The translations under genes were made by a program, and so were the position numbers. Positions 7,872-16,622 of a stretch of DNA of 51,525 nt are shown piece by piece (within the stretch, counting starts at the first letter, position 1; the number at the start of each line of letters is the position of its first letter). Origin of the DNA: Bacteroidales bacterium UBA6267 (GTDB lineage: Bacteria; Bacteroidota; Bacteroidia; Bacteroidales; UBA1556). The notes below the pieces were generated by a model. The model saw only the letters and a list, made by a program, of their open reading frames with translations. It searched no databases and had not been told where the DNA came from. Where the stretch lies: NCBI GenBank assembly GCA_002440745.1, contig DJVB01000065.1:1-51525 (forward strand), written 5' to 3'.

Positions 7872-10800
7872 ATGGACGCTTTGGAAAAACAGATAATTGA
7901 CGGTGATTATTATTTGAAAATCAGTAATTCAGACCATCTGAATGCCTTCCTGATGAACATTGTCAGCGATTCCAATCATTGGATTTTTGTTACAAGCAAT
8001 GGTGGCATTACGATGGGTCGGAGAAATCCGGAATCTGCTCTTTTTCCATATCAGACCGATGATAAACTGATTCAATCAGCCGAATTTATTGGCCCAAAAA
8101 CTATATTTCAAATTCATCAGGGCGATATCACCGTAATTTGGGAGCCTTTTCTCAGTCTGAGGAATGATGGTTTTCAAATCCAGCGAAATATCTATAAAAG
8201 CGTTTTGGGAAATAAAGTGATTTTTGAGGAAGTCAACCATAGTCTTCACCTCAGTTATAGATATCATTGGAATACAAGTCATCGCTTTGGTTTTGTAAAA
8301 AAATCGGAGTTGATAAACCTTGGGCAAAATAGCTGTCGGGTAACGGTTTTAGATGGCCTGCAAGGAATATTACCTTACGGAATTGGCAGCGATTTGGAGC
8401 GGTCGGTGAGCAATCTTGGAGATGCTTACAAACGGGCTGAACTTTTGACTACCAACAATTTGGGAATTTTTTCATTAAGTGCAATGATTGTCGATAGGGC
8501 TGAGCCTGCCGAAGCTCTTAAAGCTACAGTTGTCTGGAATTATGGTCTCCAACCTCAGAATATTTTACTAAGCAACAAACAATTACAAGCGTTTAGAGCT
8601 AAACAAAGTCTGCAAACTGAGCATCAAATAAAAGGGGAGAAGGGAAGCTATTTTGTGGGTTCAAGTTTCGAAATCCAAAAAGCAAGCACTAATTCCTGGA
8701 TGATAATTGCCAATTTAAATCAAACGCATTCGAGTATTGCCGAATTGATGCATCTTTTTGAAAATGAAATGGATATCGCATCAGTAATTCAAACTGACAT
8801 TGAAAAAGGAACACAAAAGTTGAGAAAGTTTTTAGCTTCTGCAGATGGATTTAAGCTTAGCAACGATTTTTTCAGCGACAATCGGCATATCTCAAACGTG
8901 CTTTTCAATATAATGCGTGGTGGTATTTTTCATGATAATTACTTGATTTATAAGCATGATTTTTTGGAATATATCCGTAATGCGAATAAAGACGTATATC
9001 AGTCAAATGCCGATTTTTTGAATAATCTCCCTGCAAAACTATCGCGAAATCAACTGCTTGAAAAAGTCAAATATCTTGATGATGTGGATTTTCAACGGCT
9101 TGCCATTGAGTATTTGCCTTTGAAATTCAGTCGCCGCCACGGAGATCCAAGTCGTCCATGGAACTACTTTAACATCAATACATTAAATGAAAAAACAGGA
9201 GATGAAATTTTGGATTACGAAGGCAATTGGAGGGATTTATTTCAGAATTGGGAGGCATTAGCTTATTCATATCCGGAGTTTATTGAGGCTATGATTTTTA
9301 AATTTCTCAACGCCTCAACATTCGATGGTTATAATCCATATCGTATCACCAAAGACGGTTTTGATTGGGAAATTATCAATCCCGACGACCCGTGGTCTTA
9401 CATCGGTTATTGGGGTGATCATCAGATTATTTACCTTCTAAAATTTTTGGAATTTGCTCAAAAAGCCTATCCACACCTTCTAAAGCCGTATTTCACTAAA
9501 GATGTATTTGTTTATGCTTCAGTGCCTTACGAAATTAAACCATACCACGACATCGTTAAAAATCCTCAAGACACCATAATATTTGATTCTGAATTGGATA
9601 AAAAACTGCGAAGTCTTAAAGAAGATTTTGGTTCGGATGCAACATTAATTTCGTTAGAAAACGGGAAGGTTTATCATGTAAATCTCATTGAGAAAGTTTT
9701 GGCTACGGTGCTTGCAAAAATCAGCAATTTTATCCCCGATGCCGGTATTTGGATGAATACGCAGCGTCCGGAATGGAACGATGCAAATAACGCCTTAGTG
9801 GGCAACGGAGTGTCGATGGTAACACTTTACTACCTCCGCCGCTTTTTAGTTCATTTCCGGACCATGTTTGCCGATTTTCATATTGAGCGCATTTCGCTGA
9901 GCAATGAGCTTAAGGATTACTATCATAGTGTCAGAGAAAGTCTGACTGATTTTGCCCCTCAAATGCAATCCGGGTTCAACTCCAAAAGCCGCATGAAATT
10001 CCTCGAATCGGTAGCTAAGCATGCTTCTGAATATCGACAACAGATTTATCAAAAAGGATTTTGGGGTAAGAAAAGCAGCGTTTCTGTATCTGGAGTTGTA
10101 GGTTTTATTGATCAGACTATCAGTTATTTAGAATCAAGTATTGTTTCTAATAAACGCCCTGATGGATTGTATCACGCATATAATTTGGCTTCATTTAAAG
10201 ACAATGAAATTCATATTTCGCATTTGGATGAAATGCTTGAAGGTCAGGTTGCGGTTTTAAGTTCCGGATTCTTGACTTCAAATGAAGGTTTAGAGGTTTT
10301 AAACGCTCTGAGAAACAGTAGATTATACCGTGAAGACCAAAAGAGTTTTATTCTGTATCCCAATAAGGATTTAAAGGGTTTTATGCAGAAAAATACTATT
10401 CCAAATTCTCTTGTGGAATCTAGTAATTTGCTTGTTAATCTGCTGAAAAACAATAATAAAGATATAATATCAAAGGATGTCTTCGGAAATTATCATTTCA
10501 ATGGAGACCTTAAAAATGCAGCAGATTTGAAGAAAGCCCTTTCCGATGATAGCTTGAAAATATACGAACCAAATCTTTCAAACGACATAAACCAAGTCCT
10601 TGAAATCTTTGAAGAAGTATTTAATCATAAGGCTTTCACCGGTCGCTCAGGCACTTTTTTCGCTTATGAAGGCTTAGGCTCAATCTATTGGCACATGGTT
10701 TCCAAACTGCTTTTGGCGACACAAGATTGTTATATTAGAGCTTTAAGTGATGGTTCACAAGATTCTGTAATAAAAGAACTTGCAGAGCATTACTTTTTTA

Positions 10801-11297
10801 TAAAAGAGGGTTTGGGAGTTCACAAATCTCCCAAGGAGTATGGAGCATTTCCAACCGATCCTTATTCTCATACGCCTCTGCATCGGGGAGTTCAACAACC
10901 GGGAATGACGGGGCAAGTTAAGGAAGATATACTTAGTCAATTTGGTGAGATGGGTGTGGAAATTTCTAACGGCAAACTCTGTTTTAAACCCACACTTTTA
11001 AAGCCTGATTCCTTTTTGTCGGCTCCTCAGGATTTCGAGTTTTATAATGTTGAGGGAGAATTACAAATCTTACCTCTAAACGCCGATTCTCAATGCTTTA
11101 CCCTATGTCAGGTTCCGGTGATTTATCGGAAATCAAATTCATCAGGGATGATTGTGGTTTTTGAAAATGGGGATGTCCATCAGCAAAAAAGCAATTGTTT
11201 GAGTCGTGAATTGACGGCTAAGATTTTTAGTCGCACTTCTGAAGTTCATCATATCGAAGTTTTTTTACCAAGTGTTAATGCCTTAAAATATTCATAA
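7872..11297 (+). CDS. GH149-like beta-1,3-oligoglucan phosphorylase (GH94-clan)
   Basis: A 1141-residue protein without signal peptide, hence cytoplasmic. Length and motifs fit the GH149 family, phosphorylases that release alpha-glucose 1-phosphate from beta-1,3-gluco-oligosaccharides using inorganic phosphate. WRDLFQNWEAL (residues 453-463) and WNDANNALVGNG (from W635) are visible. By analogy with the WND motif of GH94, D637 would be the general acid. GH94 cellobiose phosphorylases are about 800 residues, so the extra length and the beta-1,3-glucanase neighbours favour GH149; GH161 is the other option. Position between GH16 and GH17 genes suits intracellular energy-saving breakdown of imported laminari-oligosaccharides. 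The family call rests on remembered motifs, not a search. Confidence 0.72.
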   Translation: MDALEKQIIDGDYYLKISNSDHLNAFLMNIVSDSNHWIFVTSNGGITMGRRNPESALFPYQTDDKLIQSAEFIGPKTIFQIHQGDITVIWEPFLSLRNDGFQIQRNIYKSVLGNKVIFEEVNHSLHLSYRYHWNTSHRFGFVKKSELINLGQNSCRVTVLDGLQGILPYGIGSDLERSVSNLGDAYKRAELLTTNNLGIFSLSAMIVDRAEPAEALKATVVWNYGLQPQNILLSNKQLQAFRAKQSLQTEHQIKGEKGSYFVGSSFEIQKASTNSWMIIANLNQTHSSIAELMHLFENEMDIASVIQTDIEKGTQKLRKFLASADGFKLSNDFFSDNRHISNVLFNIMRGGIFHDNYLIYKHDFLEYIRNANKDVYQSNADFLNNLPAKLSRNQLLEKVKYLDDVDFQRLAIEYLPLKFSRRHGDPSRPWNYFNINTLNEKTGDEILDYEGNWRDLFQNWEALAYSYPEFIEAMIFKFLNASTFDGYNPYRITKDGFDWEIINPDDPWSYIGYWGDHQIIYLLKFLEFAQKAYPHLLKPYFTKDVFVYASVPYEIKPYHDIVKNPQDTIIFDSELDKKLRSLKEDFGSDATLISLENGKVYHVNLIEKVLATVLAKISNFIPDAGIWMNTQRPEWNDANNALVGNGVSMVTLYYLRRFLVHFRTMFADFHIERISLSNELKDYYHSVRESLTDFAPQMQSGFNSKSRMKFLESVAKHASEYRQQIYQKGFWGKKSSVSVSGVVGFIDQTISYLESSIVSNKRPDGLYHAYNLASFKDNEIHISHLDEMLEGQVAVLSSGFLTSNEGLEVLNALRNSRLYREDQKSFILYPNKDLKGFMQKNTIPNSLVESSNLLVNLLKNNNKDIISKDVFGNYHFNGDLKNAADLKKALSDDSLKIYEPNLSNDINQVLEIFEEVFNHKAFTGRSGTFFAYEGLGSIYWHMVSKLLLATQDCYIRALSDGSQDSVIKELAEHYFFIKEGLGVHKSPKEYGAFPTDPYSHTPLHRGVQQPGMTGQVKEDILSQFGEMGVEISNGKLCFKPTLLKPDSFLSAPQDFEFYNVEGELQILPLNADSQCFTLCQVPVIYRKSNSSGMIVVFENGDVHQQKSNCLSRELTAKIFSRTSEVHHIEVFLPSVNALKYS

Positions 11298-11301
11298 CAA
11301 G

Positions 11302-12573
11302 ATGTTTAAGATAAACACATATTTTTTAATCAGCATAATTTTACTCATGGCAGCATGTGATAATAACCATATACAATCTGAAAAAATTACAGCTTCAAAA
11401 ATCTTAGGAAATGCTGAATATCAGGCGATTTCTTACAGTGGGTATCGAGGAATTTCAAGGGACGAGCAACCTACAGTGGAGGAGATTAAAGAAGATATGT
11501 TGATACTCTCCGCAATGGGAATTAAATTGTTGAGAACCTATGATGTTACTTACGAACACACCCCAAATCTTCTGAAATCAATCACCGAGCTTAAGAAGGA
11601 AAATCCTGAATTTGAGATGTTTGTGATGCTTGGAGCCTGGATTGATTGCAAAAATGCCTGGACTGATTTGGAGCCGGATCATTTTACAGAAAGTGAGAAA
11701 AATGCCGGTGAAATTGACCGCGCCGTGGCCTTGGCAAATCAATATCCGGATATCGTTAAAATCATTGCCGTTGGAAATGAAGCTATGATTCGTTGGGCTG
11801 CAGCGTATTATGTTCAACCTTCGGTGATTTTAAAATGGGTGAATCATCTTCAAAAAATGAAATTGGATGGAAAACTCCATAAAGATTTATGGATTACTTG
11901 CTCCGATAATTTTGCTTCGTGGGGAGGAGGCGACCCGAGTTATCAAACCGAAGATTTGAAACAACTTATTCATTCTGTGGATTTTATATCCTTACATACC
12001 TATCCGATGCATGACACTCATTACAATCCATCCTTTTGGGGTGTGCGAAATGAGGAATCCGAACTATCTGAGGTTGAAAAAATTGATAAGGCAATGGCAA
12101 GGGCAGTTGAATATGCTCAGGCTCAATATCAACAAGTTAAGATTTTCATGAAATCTATTGGAGTTGATAAGCCCATTCATATTGGTGAAACCGGCTGGGC
12201 AACAATCTCTAACGAAAACTATGGCATGGAAGGATCAAAAGCTGCCGATGAATACAAATCAGCAATTTATTACCAAAGTTTAAGAAATTGGTGCGATACC
12301 GAGGGAATCACCTGTTTCTTTTTTGAAGCCTTTGATGAGCCGTGGAAAGATGCTGCCAATCCACAAGGCTCCGAAAATCATTTCGGCTTGTTTACCGTAG
12401 ATGGAAAAGCAAAATTGGCCCTTTGGCCTGTAGTTGATGAAGGGGTATTCGAAGGTTTGAAAAGGGGTGATAATTTTATTTCCAAAACACATTATGGAGT
12501 TTTGGATTCAGTAATTCAGAATGTAGGCCTTCCGCCGGTTCGTGAGGCTCAAATACCCATTAAATTTTATTAA
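11302..12573 (+). CDS. GH17 beta-1,3-glucanase lipoprotein
   Basis: A 423-residue family 17 glycoside hydrolase, acting on beta-1,3-glucan. The signal peptide ends in lipobox LMAAC (Cys19), so it is probably anchored in the outer or inner membrane facing the periplasm or surface. The fold hallmarks are present: YSGYRG and IKLLRTYDV near the start, acid/base E160 in VGNEAM, and nucleophile E296 in IGETGW, followed by the FFFEAFDEPWK strand. It starts four bases after the stop of the phosphorylase gene and is followed two bases later by GH30, so these are tightly coupled. A second, signal-less GH17 lies at 15672. Endo versus exo or transferase activity cannot be read from the sequence. Confidence 0.9.
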   Translation: MFKINTYFLISIILLMAACDNNHIQSEKITASKILGNAEYQAISYSGYRGISRDEQPTVEEIKEDMLILSAMGIKLLRTYDVTYEHTPNLLKSITELKKENPEFEMFVMLGAWIDCKNAWTDLEPDHFTESEKNAGEIDRAVALANQYPDIVKIIAVGNEAMIRWAAAYYVQPSVILKWVNHLQKMKLDGKLHKDLWITCSDNFASWGGGDPSYQTEDLKQLIHSVDFISLHTYPMHDTHYNPSFWGVRNEESELSEVEKIDKAMARAVEYAQAQYQQVKIFMKSIGVDKPIHIGETGWATISNENYGMEGSKAADEYKSAIYYQSLRNWCDTEGITCFFFEAFDEPWKDAANPQGSENHFGLFTVDGKAKLALWPVVDEGVFEGLKRGDNFISKTHYGVLDSVIQNVGLPPVREAQIPIKFY

Positions 12574-12575
12574 AA

Positions 12576-14078
12576 ATGAAAGGTATAATATTATATATCA
12601 GTATTTTAATGACAATTTCTATGAGTTCATGTCAAAATAAGAAAGGCATAAATGCACGAATCTATCAGACTTCCAAAGATGGGGATAGGTTTGTACTTGT
12701 TGAAAACCAGTCCATACATAATTTTGCTGTGGAAATTGAGATTTTACCGGACGAAAAGCATCAGATTATAGAAGGTTTCGGTGGCTCTTTTACCGAGGCT
12801 TCTTCTCATCTTTTGCAAAGTTTGAGCGATGAAAAACGTCAATTAATTCTGAATGCTTATTTTGGAGATGAAGGGGCAAGATATTCATTAACGCGCACTC
12901 ATATAGGAAGTTGCGATTTTTCACTTTCAAATTATTCCTACGCTCCAATTTCCAACGATACCCAGCTTTTAAGCTTCAGCATCGACCACGACCGGATAGA
13001 TATTATTCCCACAATCAAGGCCGCACAGCGAATTTCTTCGGAAGGTTTCAAGATTATTTCTTCCCCGTGGACCGCACCGCCGTGGATGAAAGACAATCAA
13101 GATTGGAAGGGTGGAAAATTGCTACCTCAGTTTTACGAGGTTTGGGCGAATTACTTTCTGCGCTATTTTGAAGAGTATAAAAAAGAGGGAATTGATATTT
13201 GGGGAATTACGGTTGAAAATGAGCCACTTGGTAACGATAACAACTGGGAAAGCATGCACTTTTCACCTGAAGAGATGGTGAAATTTGTGAAAGAATATCT
13301 TGGCCCAAAGGTTAGGAAGAATTATCCGGAAATTCAGATTCTTGGCTATGATCAAAATCGAAATGAAGAAATGAAACTATGGGCTGACGCCATGTATTTG
13401 GAAGGTAATTCAGATTACTTTGATGGAATAGCATTGCATTGGTATGCAAGTACTTATGACTATTTTCCAAAAGCCTTAGATTACCTCTATGAAAAAGCTC
13501 CTGAGAAGTTAATCATTCAAACAGAGGCCTGCATTGATGCAGAGATTCCGGTTTGGCAAAACGATGAGTGGTATTGGTTGGAAGAGGCTACCGATTGGGG
13601 ATTTGATTGGGCACCGGAAAATCAAAAATATCTGCATCCCAAATACGCGCCGGTGAATAGATATGCACAGGATATCATTGGCTGTTTGAACCATAATGTA
13701 AACGGCTGGATCGACTGGAATATGGTTTTGGATAAGCAAGGCGGGCCAAACTGGGCGAAGAATTGGTGCATTGCTCCGGTCATAGTAGATACGGTTGCAG
13801 ATGAAGTTTATTTCACACCCCTTTACGAAGTGATGAAGCATTTTTCAAAGTTTATTCGCCCGGGAGCTCAACGCATTGGTTTCAAGGTTAATTCACAGGA
13901 AATCAACCTAACCGCTGCCCAAAATACTGATGGCTCCATCGTGGTGGTGATTTTCAATCCAAACGCTCAAAATAGAAGCATCAGCCTGAAATTAGGATCA
14001 AAGAATTTAACCTTTCAGATAAAGGCAAATTCTTTGCAAACTATTGTAATAGAACAAGATAAGTCGAATATAACTTAA
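12576..14078 (+). CDS. GH30 beta-1,6-glucanase / glucosidase lipoprotein
   Basis: A 500-residue family 30 enzyme. The lipoprotein signal ends in SMSSC (Cys19). IEGFGGSFTEASSHLL near residue 65 is the family opening motif. Acid/base E216 lies in VENEPLG and nucleophile E317 in IIQTEAC. The C-terminal beta-sandwich ends in the usual SLQTIVI strand. Related bacterial enzymes act on beta-1,6-glucan or beta-glucosides. Beside GH16 and GH17 the natural substrate would be the beta-1,6 branches of laminarin, as in other laminarin loci of marine Bacteroidota. Only two bases separate it from the preceding GH17 stop. Subfamily GH30_3 or GH30_1 is possible; I cannot separate them by eye. Confidence 0.88.
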   Translation: MKGIILYISILMTISMSSCQNKKGINARIYQTSKDGDRFVLVENQSIHNFAVEIEILPDEKHQIIEGFGGSFTEASSHLLQSLSDEKRQLILNAYFGDEGARYSLTRTHIGSCDFSLSNYSYAPISNDTQLLSFSIDHDRIDIIPTIKAAQRISSEGFKIISSPWTAPPWMKDNQDWKGGKLLPQFYEVWANYFLRYFEEYKKEGIDIWGITVENEPLGNDNNWESMHFSPEEMVKFVKEYLGPKVRKNYPEIQILGYDQNRNEEMKLWADAMYLEGNSDYFDGIALHWYASTYDYFPKALDYLYEKAPEKLIIQTEACIDAEIPVWQNDEWYWLEEATDWGFDWAPENQKYLHPKYAPVNRYAQDIIGCLNHNVNGWIDWNMVLDKQGGPNWAKNWCIAPVIVDTVADEVYFTPLYEVMKHFSKFIRPGAQRIGFKVNSQEINLTAAQNTDGSIVVVIFNPNAQNRSISLKLGSKNLTFQIKANSLQTIVIEQDKSNIT

Positions 14079-14088
14079 ACCATATATC

Positions 14089-15651
14089 ATGACGAAAGGA
14101 AATACACATAACAGAGCACGAGTTCCATTCATTCAAAAAATGGCCTTTGGGTCAGGACATTTGGTTAATAATCTCTTGCCCGGCTCTTTAGGATTCTTTA
14201 TGTTTTTCCTGCTGACAGCCTTTGGGATGGACCCTTTTTTGGCCGGTTTGCTTGGCGGTATTCCCCGAATTTTCGATGCTATTACTGATCCGATTATGGG
14301 TTTTATCTCCGACAACACCAACTCAAGATGGGGTAGGAGACGGCCTTATATTTTCATTGGAGCCATTCTAAGCGGGATTTTGTTTGCCGTTCTTTGGCAA
14401 CTTGACCCGACAAATTCCCAAATGTTCAACTTCTGGTACTTCTTGATTTTTTCAATGATTTACCTCATCGGAAATACCATGTTTTCAACACCTTTGATTG
14501 GTTTGGGTTACGAAATGTCGTCCGATTATAATGAGCGCACGAGACTTATGGCATTCTCACAAACTTTTGGGCAATTTGCTTGGATGATTGTGCCATGGTT
14601 TTGGGTTATCATCGCCGACCCTGAAATGTTTTCAAGTCAGGTTGAGGGTGTTCATAAAATGTCGATTGTGGTGGCTGCGGCGTGTATGGTACTGGGTGTT
14701 TTGCCTGCTATTTTCTGCAAAGGTATTGATTCAGAGCATATTAAAAATCGTAAAGAGATTAATTTCGGAACACTATTCTCCAATTTAAAGGATCTTATTA
14801 AAGGCATTGTGGAAGTATCGAAAAACAAGCCTTTTATGAAACTTTGTGGCGCTACATTCTTGGTTTTCAATGGATTTCAGATGGTAGCTGCATTCAGCGT
14901 TTATATCATTGTTTTTTATATGTTCAGTGGGAGTTATGAAAATGCCGGCACTTGGCCTGCTTGGTTTTCAATGATTTCGGCCTTACTCACCGCTTTTGTA
15001 GTGATTCCAATCATTTCTTCCATGGCTAACCGTTGGGGAAAACGCAAGGCTTTTATCATTTCTACTTTCATTTCGGTTTTGGGATACTCCTTGAAATGGT
15101 GGGGTTTCAATGTGGAGTTGAACGCTCAATTCAACCAAACTGCATTTGCTCAAACGATGAATGCAGGCGTTGGACGCTTCTTTGAGCTAATCAATCCGAC
15201 CTTGGATCAATGGAATATGTCGTGGTTTAGCATCGATGTCAGCAATGGAATACCATGGCTGATTTTCATACCACTACCGTTTATAGCCTTTGGGATTGGA
15301 GGACTTTTTACCCTGATGATGAGCATGACTGCCGATGTGTGTGATTTAGACGAATTGCGCAACGGTATGCCGCGAAAAGAAGGAACTTTTGGAGCAATCT
15401 ATTGGTGGATGGTGAAATTGGGTCAAGCCTTAGCATTAGTTCTGAGCGGATTAGTACTTAAACTTATCGGCTTTGACCAAAACACGGTTATACAATCTGC
15501 TGATACACTTTTAAACTTAAGAATTGCAGATATTTTGATTCCGGCTTTTACGGCTCTAATCGCTATTTGGGTGATGTGGAAATATGATCTAACCGAAAAG
15601 AAAGCCCGCGAAATCAAGGATGAATTAGTGCAACGAAGAGGTGAATTATAA
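14089..15651 (+). CDS. GPH-type sugar:cation symporter (MFS)
   Basis: A 520-residue inner-membrane transporter of the glycoside-pentoside-hexuronide family (MFS_2). About twelve hydrophobic segments are visible. The signature DAITDPIMGFISDNT followed by RWGRRRPYI sits between membrane segments 2 and 3, near residues 62-88. A longer insertion between residues about 330 and 385 (around the QTMNAGVGRFFE stretch) is predicted outside the membrane or in a loop. The family co-transports sugars, often disaccharides or glycosides, with H+ or Na+. Set among glucanases, it most likely imports glucose or short beta-glucans. This fits the cytoplasmic phosphorylase and cytoplasmic GH17, which need intact oligosaccharides inside the cell. 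Confidence 0.9.
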   Translation: MTKGNTHNRARVPFIQKMAFGSGHLVNNLLPGSLGFFMFFLLTAFGMDPFLAGLLGGIPRIFDAITDPIMGFISDNTNSRWGRRRPYIFIGAILSGILFAVLWQLDPTNSQMFNFWYFLIFSMIYLIGNTMFSTPLIGLGYEMSSDYNERTRLMAFSQTFGQFAWMIVPWFWVIIADPEMFSSQVEGVHKMSIVVAAACMVLGVLPAIFCKGIDSEHIKNRKEINFGTLFSNLKDLIKGIVEVSKNKPFMKLCGATFLVFNGFQMVAAFSVYIIVFYMFSGSYENAGTWPAWFSMISALLTAFVVIPIISSMANRWGKRKAFIISTFISVLGYSLKWWGFNVELNAQFNQTAFAQTMNAGVGRFFELINPTLDQWNMSWFSIDVSNGIPWLIFIPLPFIAFGIGGLFTLMMSMTADVCDLDELRNGMPRKEGTFGAIYWWMVKLGQALALVLSGLVLKLIGFDQNTVIQSADTLLNLRIADILIPAFTALIAIWVMWKYDLTEKKAREIKDELVQRRGEL

Positions 15652-15671
15652 ATCAGAAATTAGGATATAAT

Positions 15672-16577
15672 ATGTCGTATAGAGAAGAGAAAGTTAATAA
15701 ATTTACTGAGGGCCAACTAATTGACTTCATTGATCCTCATAAGGAGCATTCGATTGACGACCTTCGAAATGTGTTTTTGGAGCTTTTACACGACAAACTC
15801 CATGGGATATGCTTTAGCGCATACACGGCAAATCAGAGGCCCGGAACAATCTTGGGCTATGAGCAGATCGAAAATCGAGTACTTCATTTAAAGCCTTATA
15901 CAAATTGGCTGAGGTCCTTTTCATGCATTGAGGGCAATGAGCTTATTCCCGAAATTGCACACAAACATGGCATGAAAACCCTTGTGGGTGCTTGGTTGGG
16001 AAGCGACAAAGCAAAAAATGAAGAAGAAATTGAAGGTTTGATTCAAATTGCAAAGAAAGGCTTTGTTGATGTTGCAGCAGTGGGTAATGAAGTTCTTTAT
16101 CGCGGCGACCTGACTGAATCCGAGCTTCTAGCTTATATTCAACGAGTTAAGGAAGAATTGCCCAATATTCCTGTTGGATATGTGGATGCCTATTACGAAT
16201 TTGTGGAGCGTCCAGCTTTAGTGGAAATAAGCGATATTTTGTTAATCAACTGCTACCCCTTTTGGGAAGGTACATCCTTCGATTTTTCTCTTTCACACGC
16301 ACAGAATATGTATAATTCAGTAAAGCAAGTGGCTGGTAATAAACGAATTATTATAACTGAAACCGGTTGGCCTTCGCAGGGTAAAGCCATTGGAATGGCT
16401 CAACCTTCACATGAATCTGCTCTCCGGTATTTCATCAATATCCAAATTTGGGCTAAAGAAGAAAATATCGAATCATTCTATTTTTCATCCTTCGACGAAG
16501 ATTGGAAGGTAGATTCAGAAGGCGATGTAGGCGCTTATTGGGGATTATGGGACATGAATCAAAACTTAAAATATTAA
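15672..16577 (+). CDS. GH17-like beta-1,3-glucanase, cytoplasmic
   Basis: A 301-residue GH17-family protein with no signal peptide, unlike the lipoprotein paralogue upstream. ICFSAYTANQRPG opens the barrel, the likely acid/base is E140 in AVGNEVLYRG, and the likely nucleophile is E230 in ITETGWPSQGK; FYFSSFDEDWK follows. Being cytoplasmic and directly behind the symporter gene (20-base gap), it probably shortens or debranches imported beta-1,3-gluco-oligosaccharides alongside the phosphorylase. It may instead act as an exo-enzyme or transglycosidase. The catalytic residues are complete. Cytoplasmic location rests on the lack of any hydrophobic N-terminus. Confidence 0.85.
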   Translation: MSYREEKVNKFTEGQLIDFIDPHKEHSIDDLRNVFLELLHDKLHGICFSAYTANQRPGTILGYEQIENRVLHLKPYTNWLRSFSCIEGNELIPEIAHKHGMKTLVGAWLGSDKAKNEEEIEGLIQIAKKGFVDVAAVGNEVLYRGDLTESELLAYIQRVKEELPNIPVGYVDAYYEFVERPALVEISDILLINCYPFWEGTSFDFSLSHAQNMYNSVKQVAGNKRIIITETGWPSQGKAIGMAQPSHESALRYFINIQIWAKEENIESFYFSSFDEDWKVDSEGDVGAYWGLWDMNQNLKY

Positions 16578-16622
16578 TATACAATGGATTATCAATTAAA
16601 CTTCAAACTTAAATTATTTATT

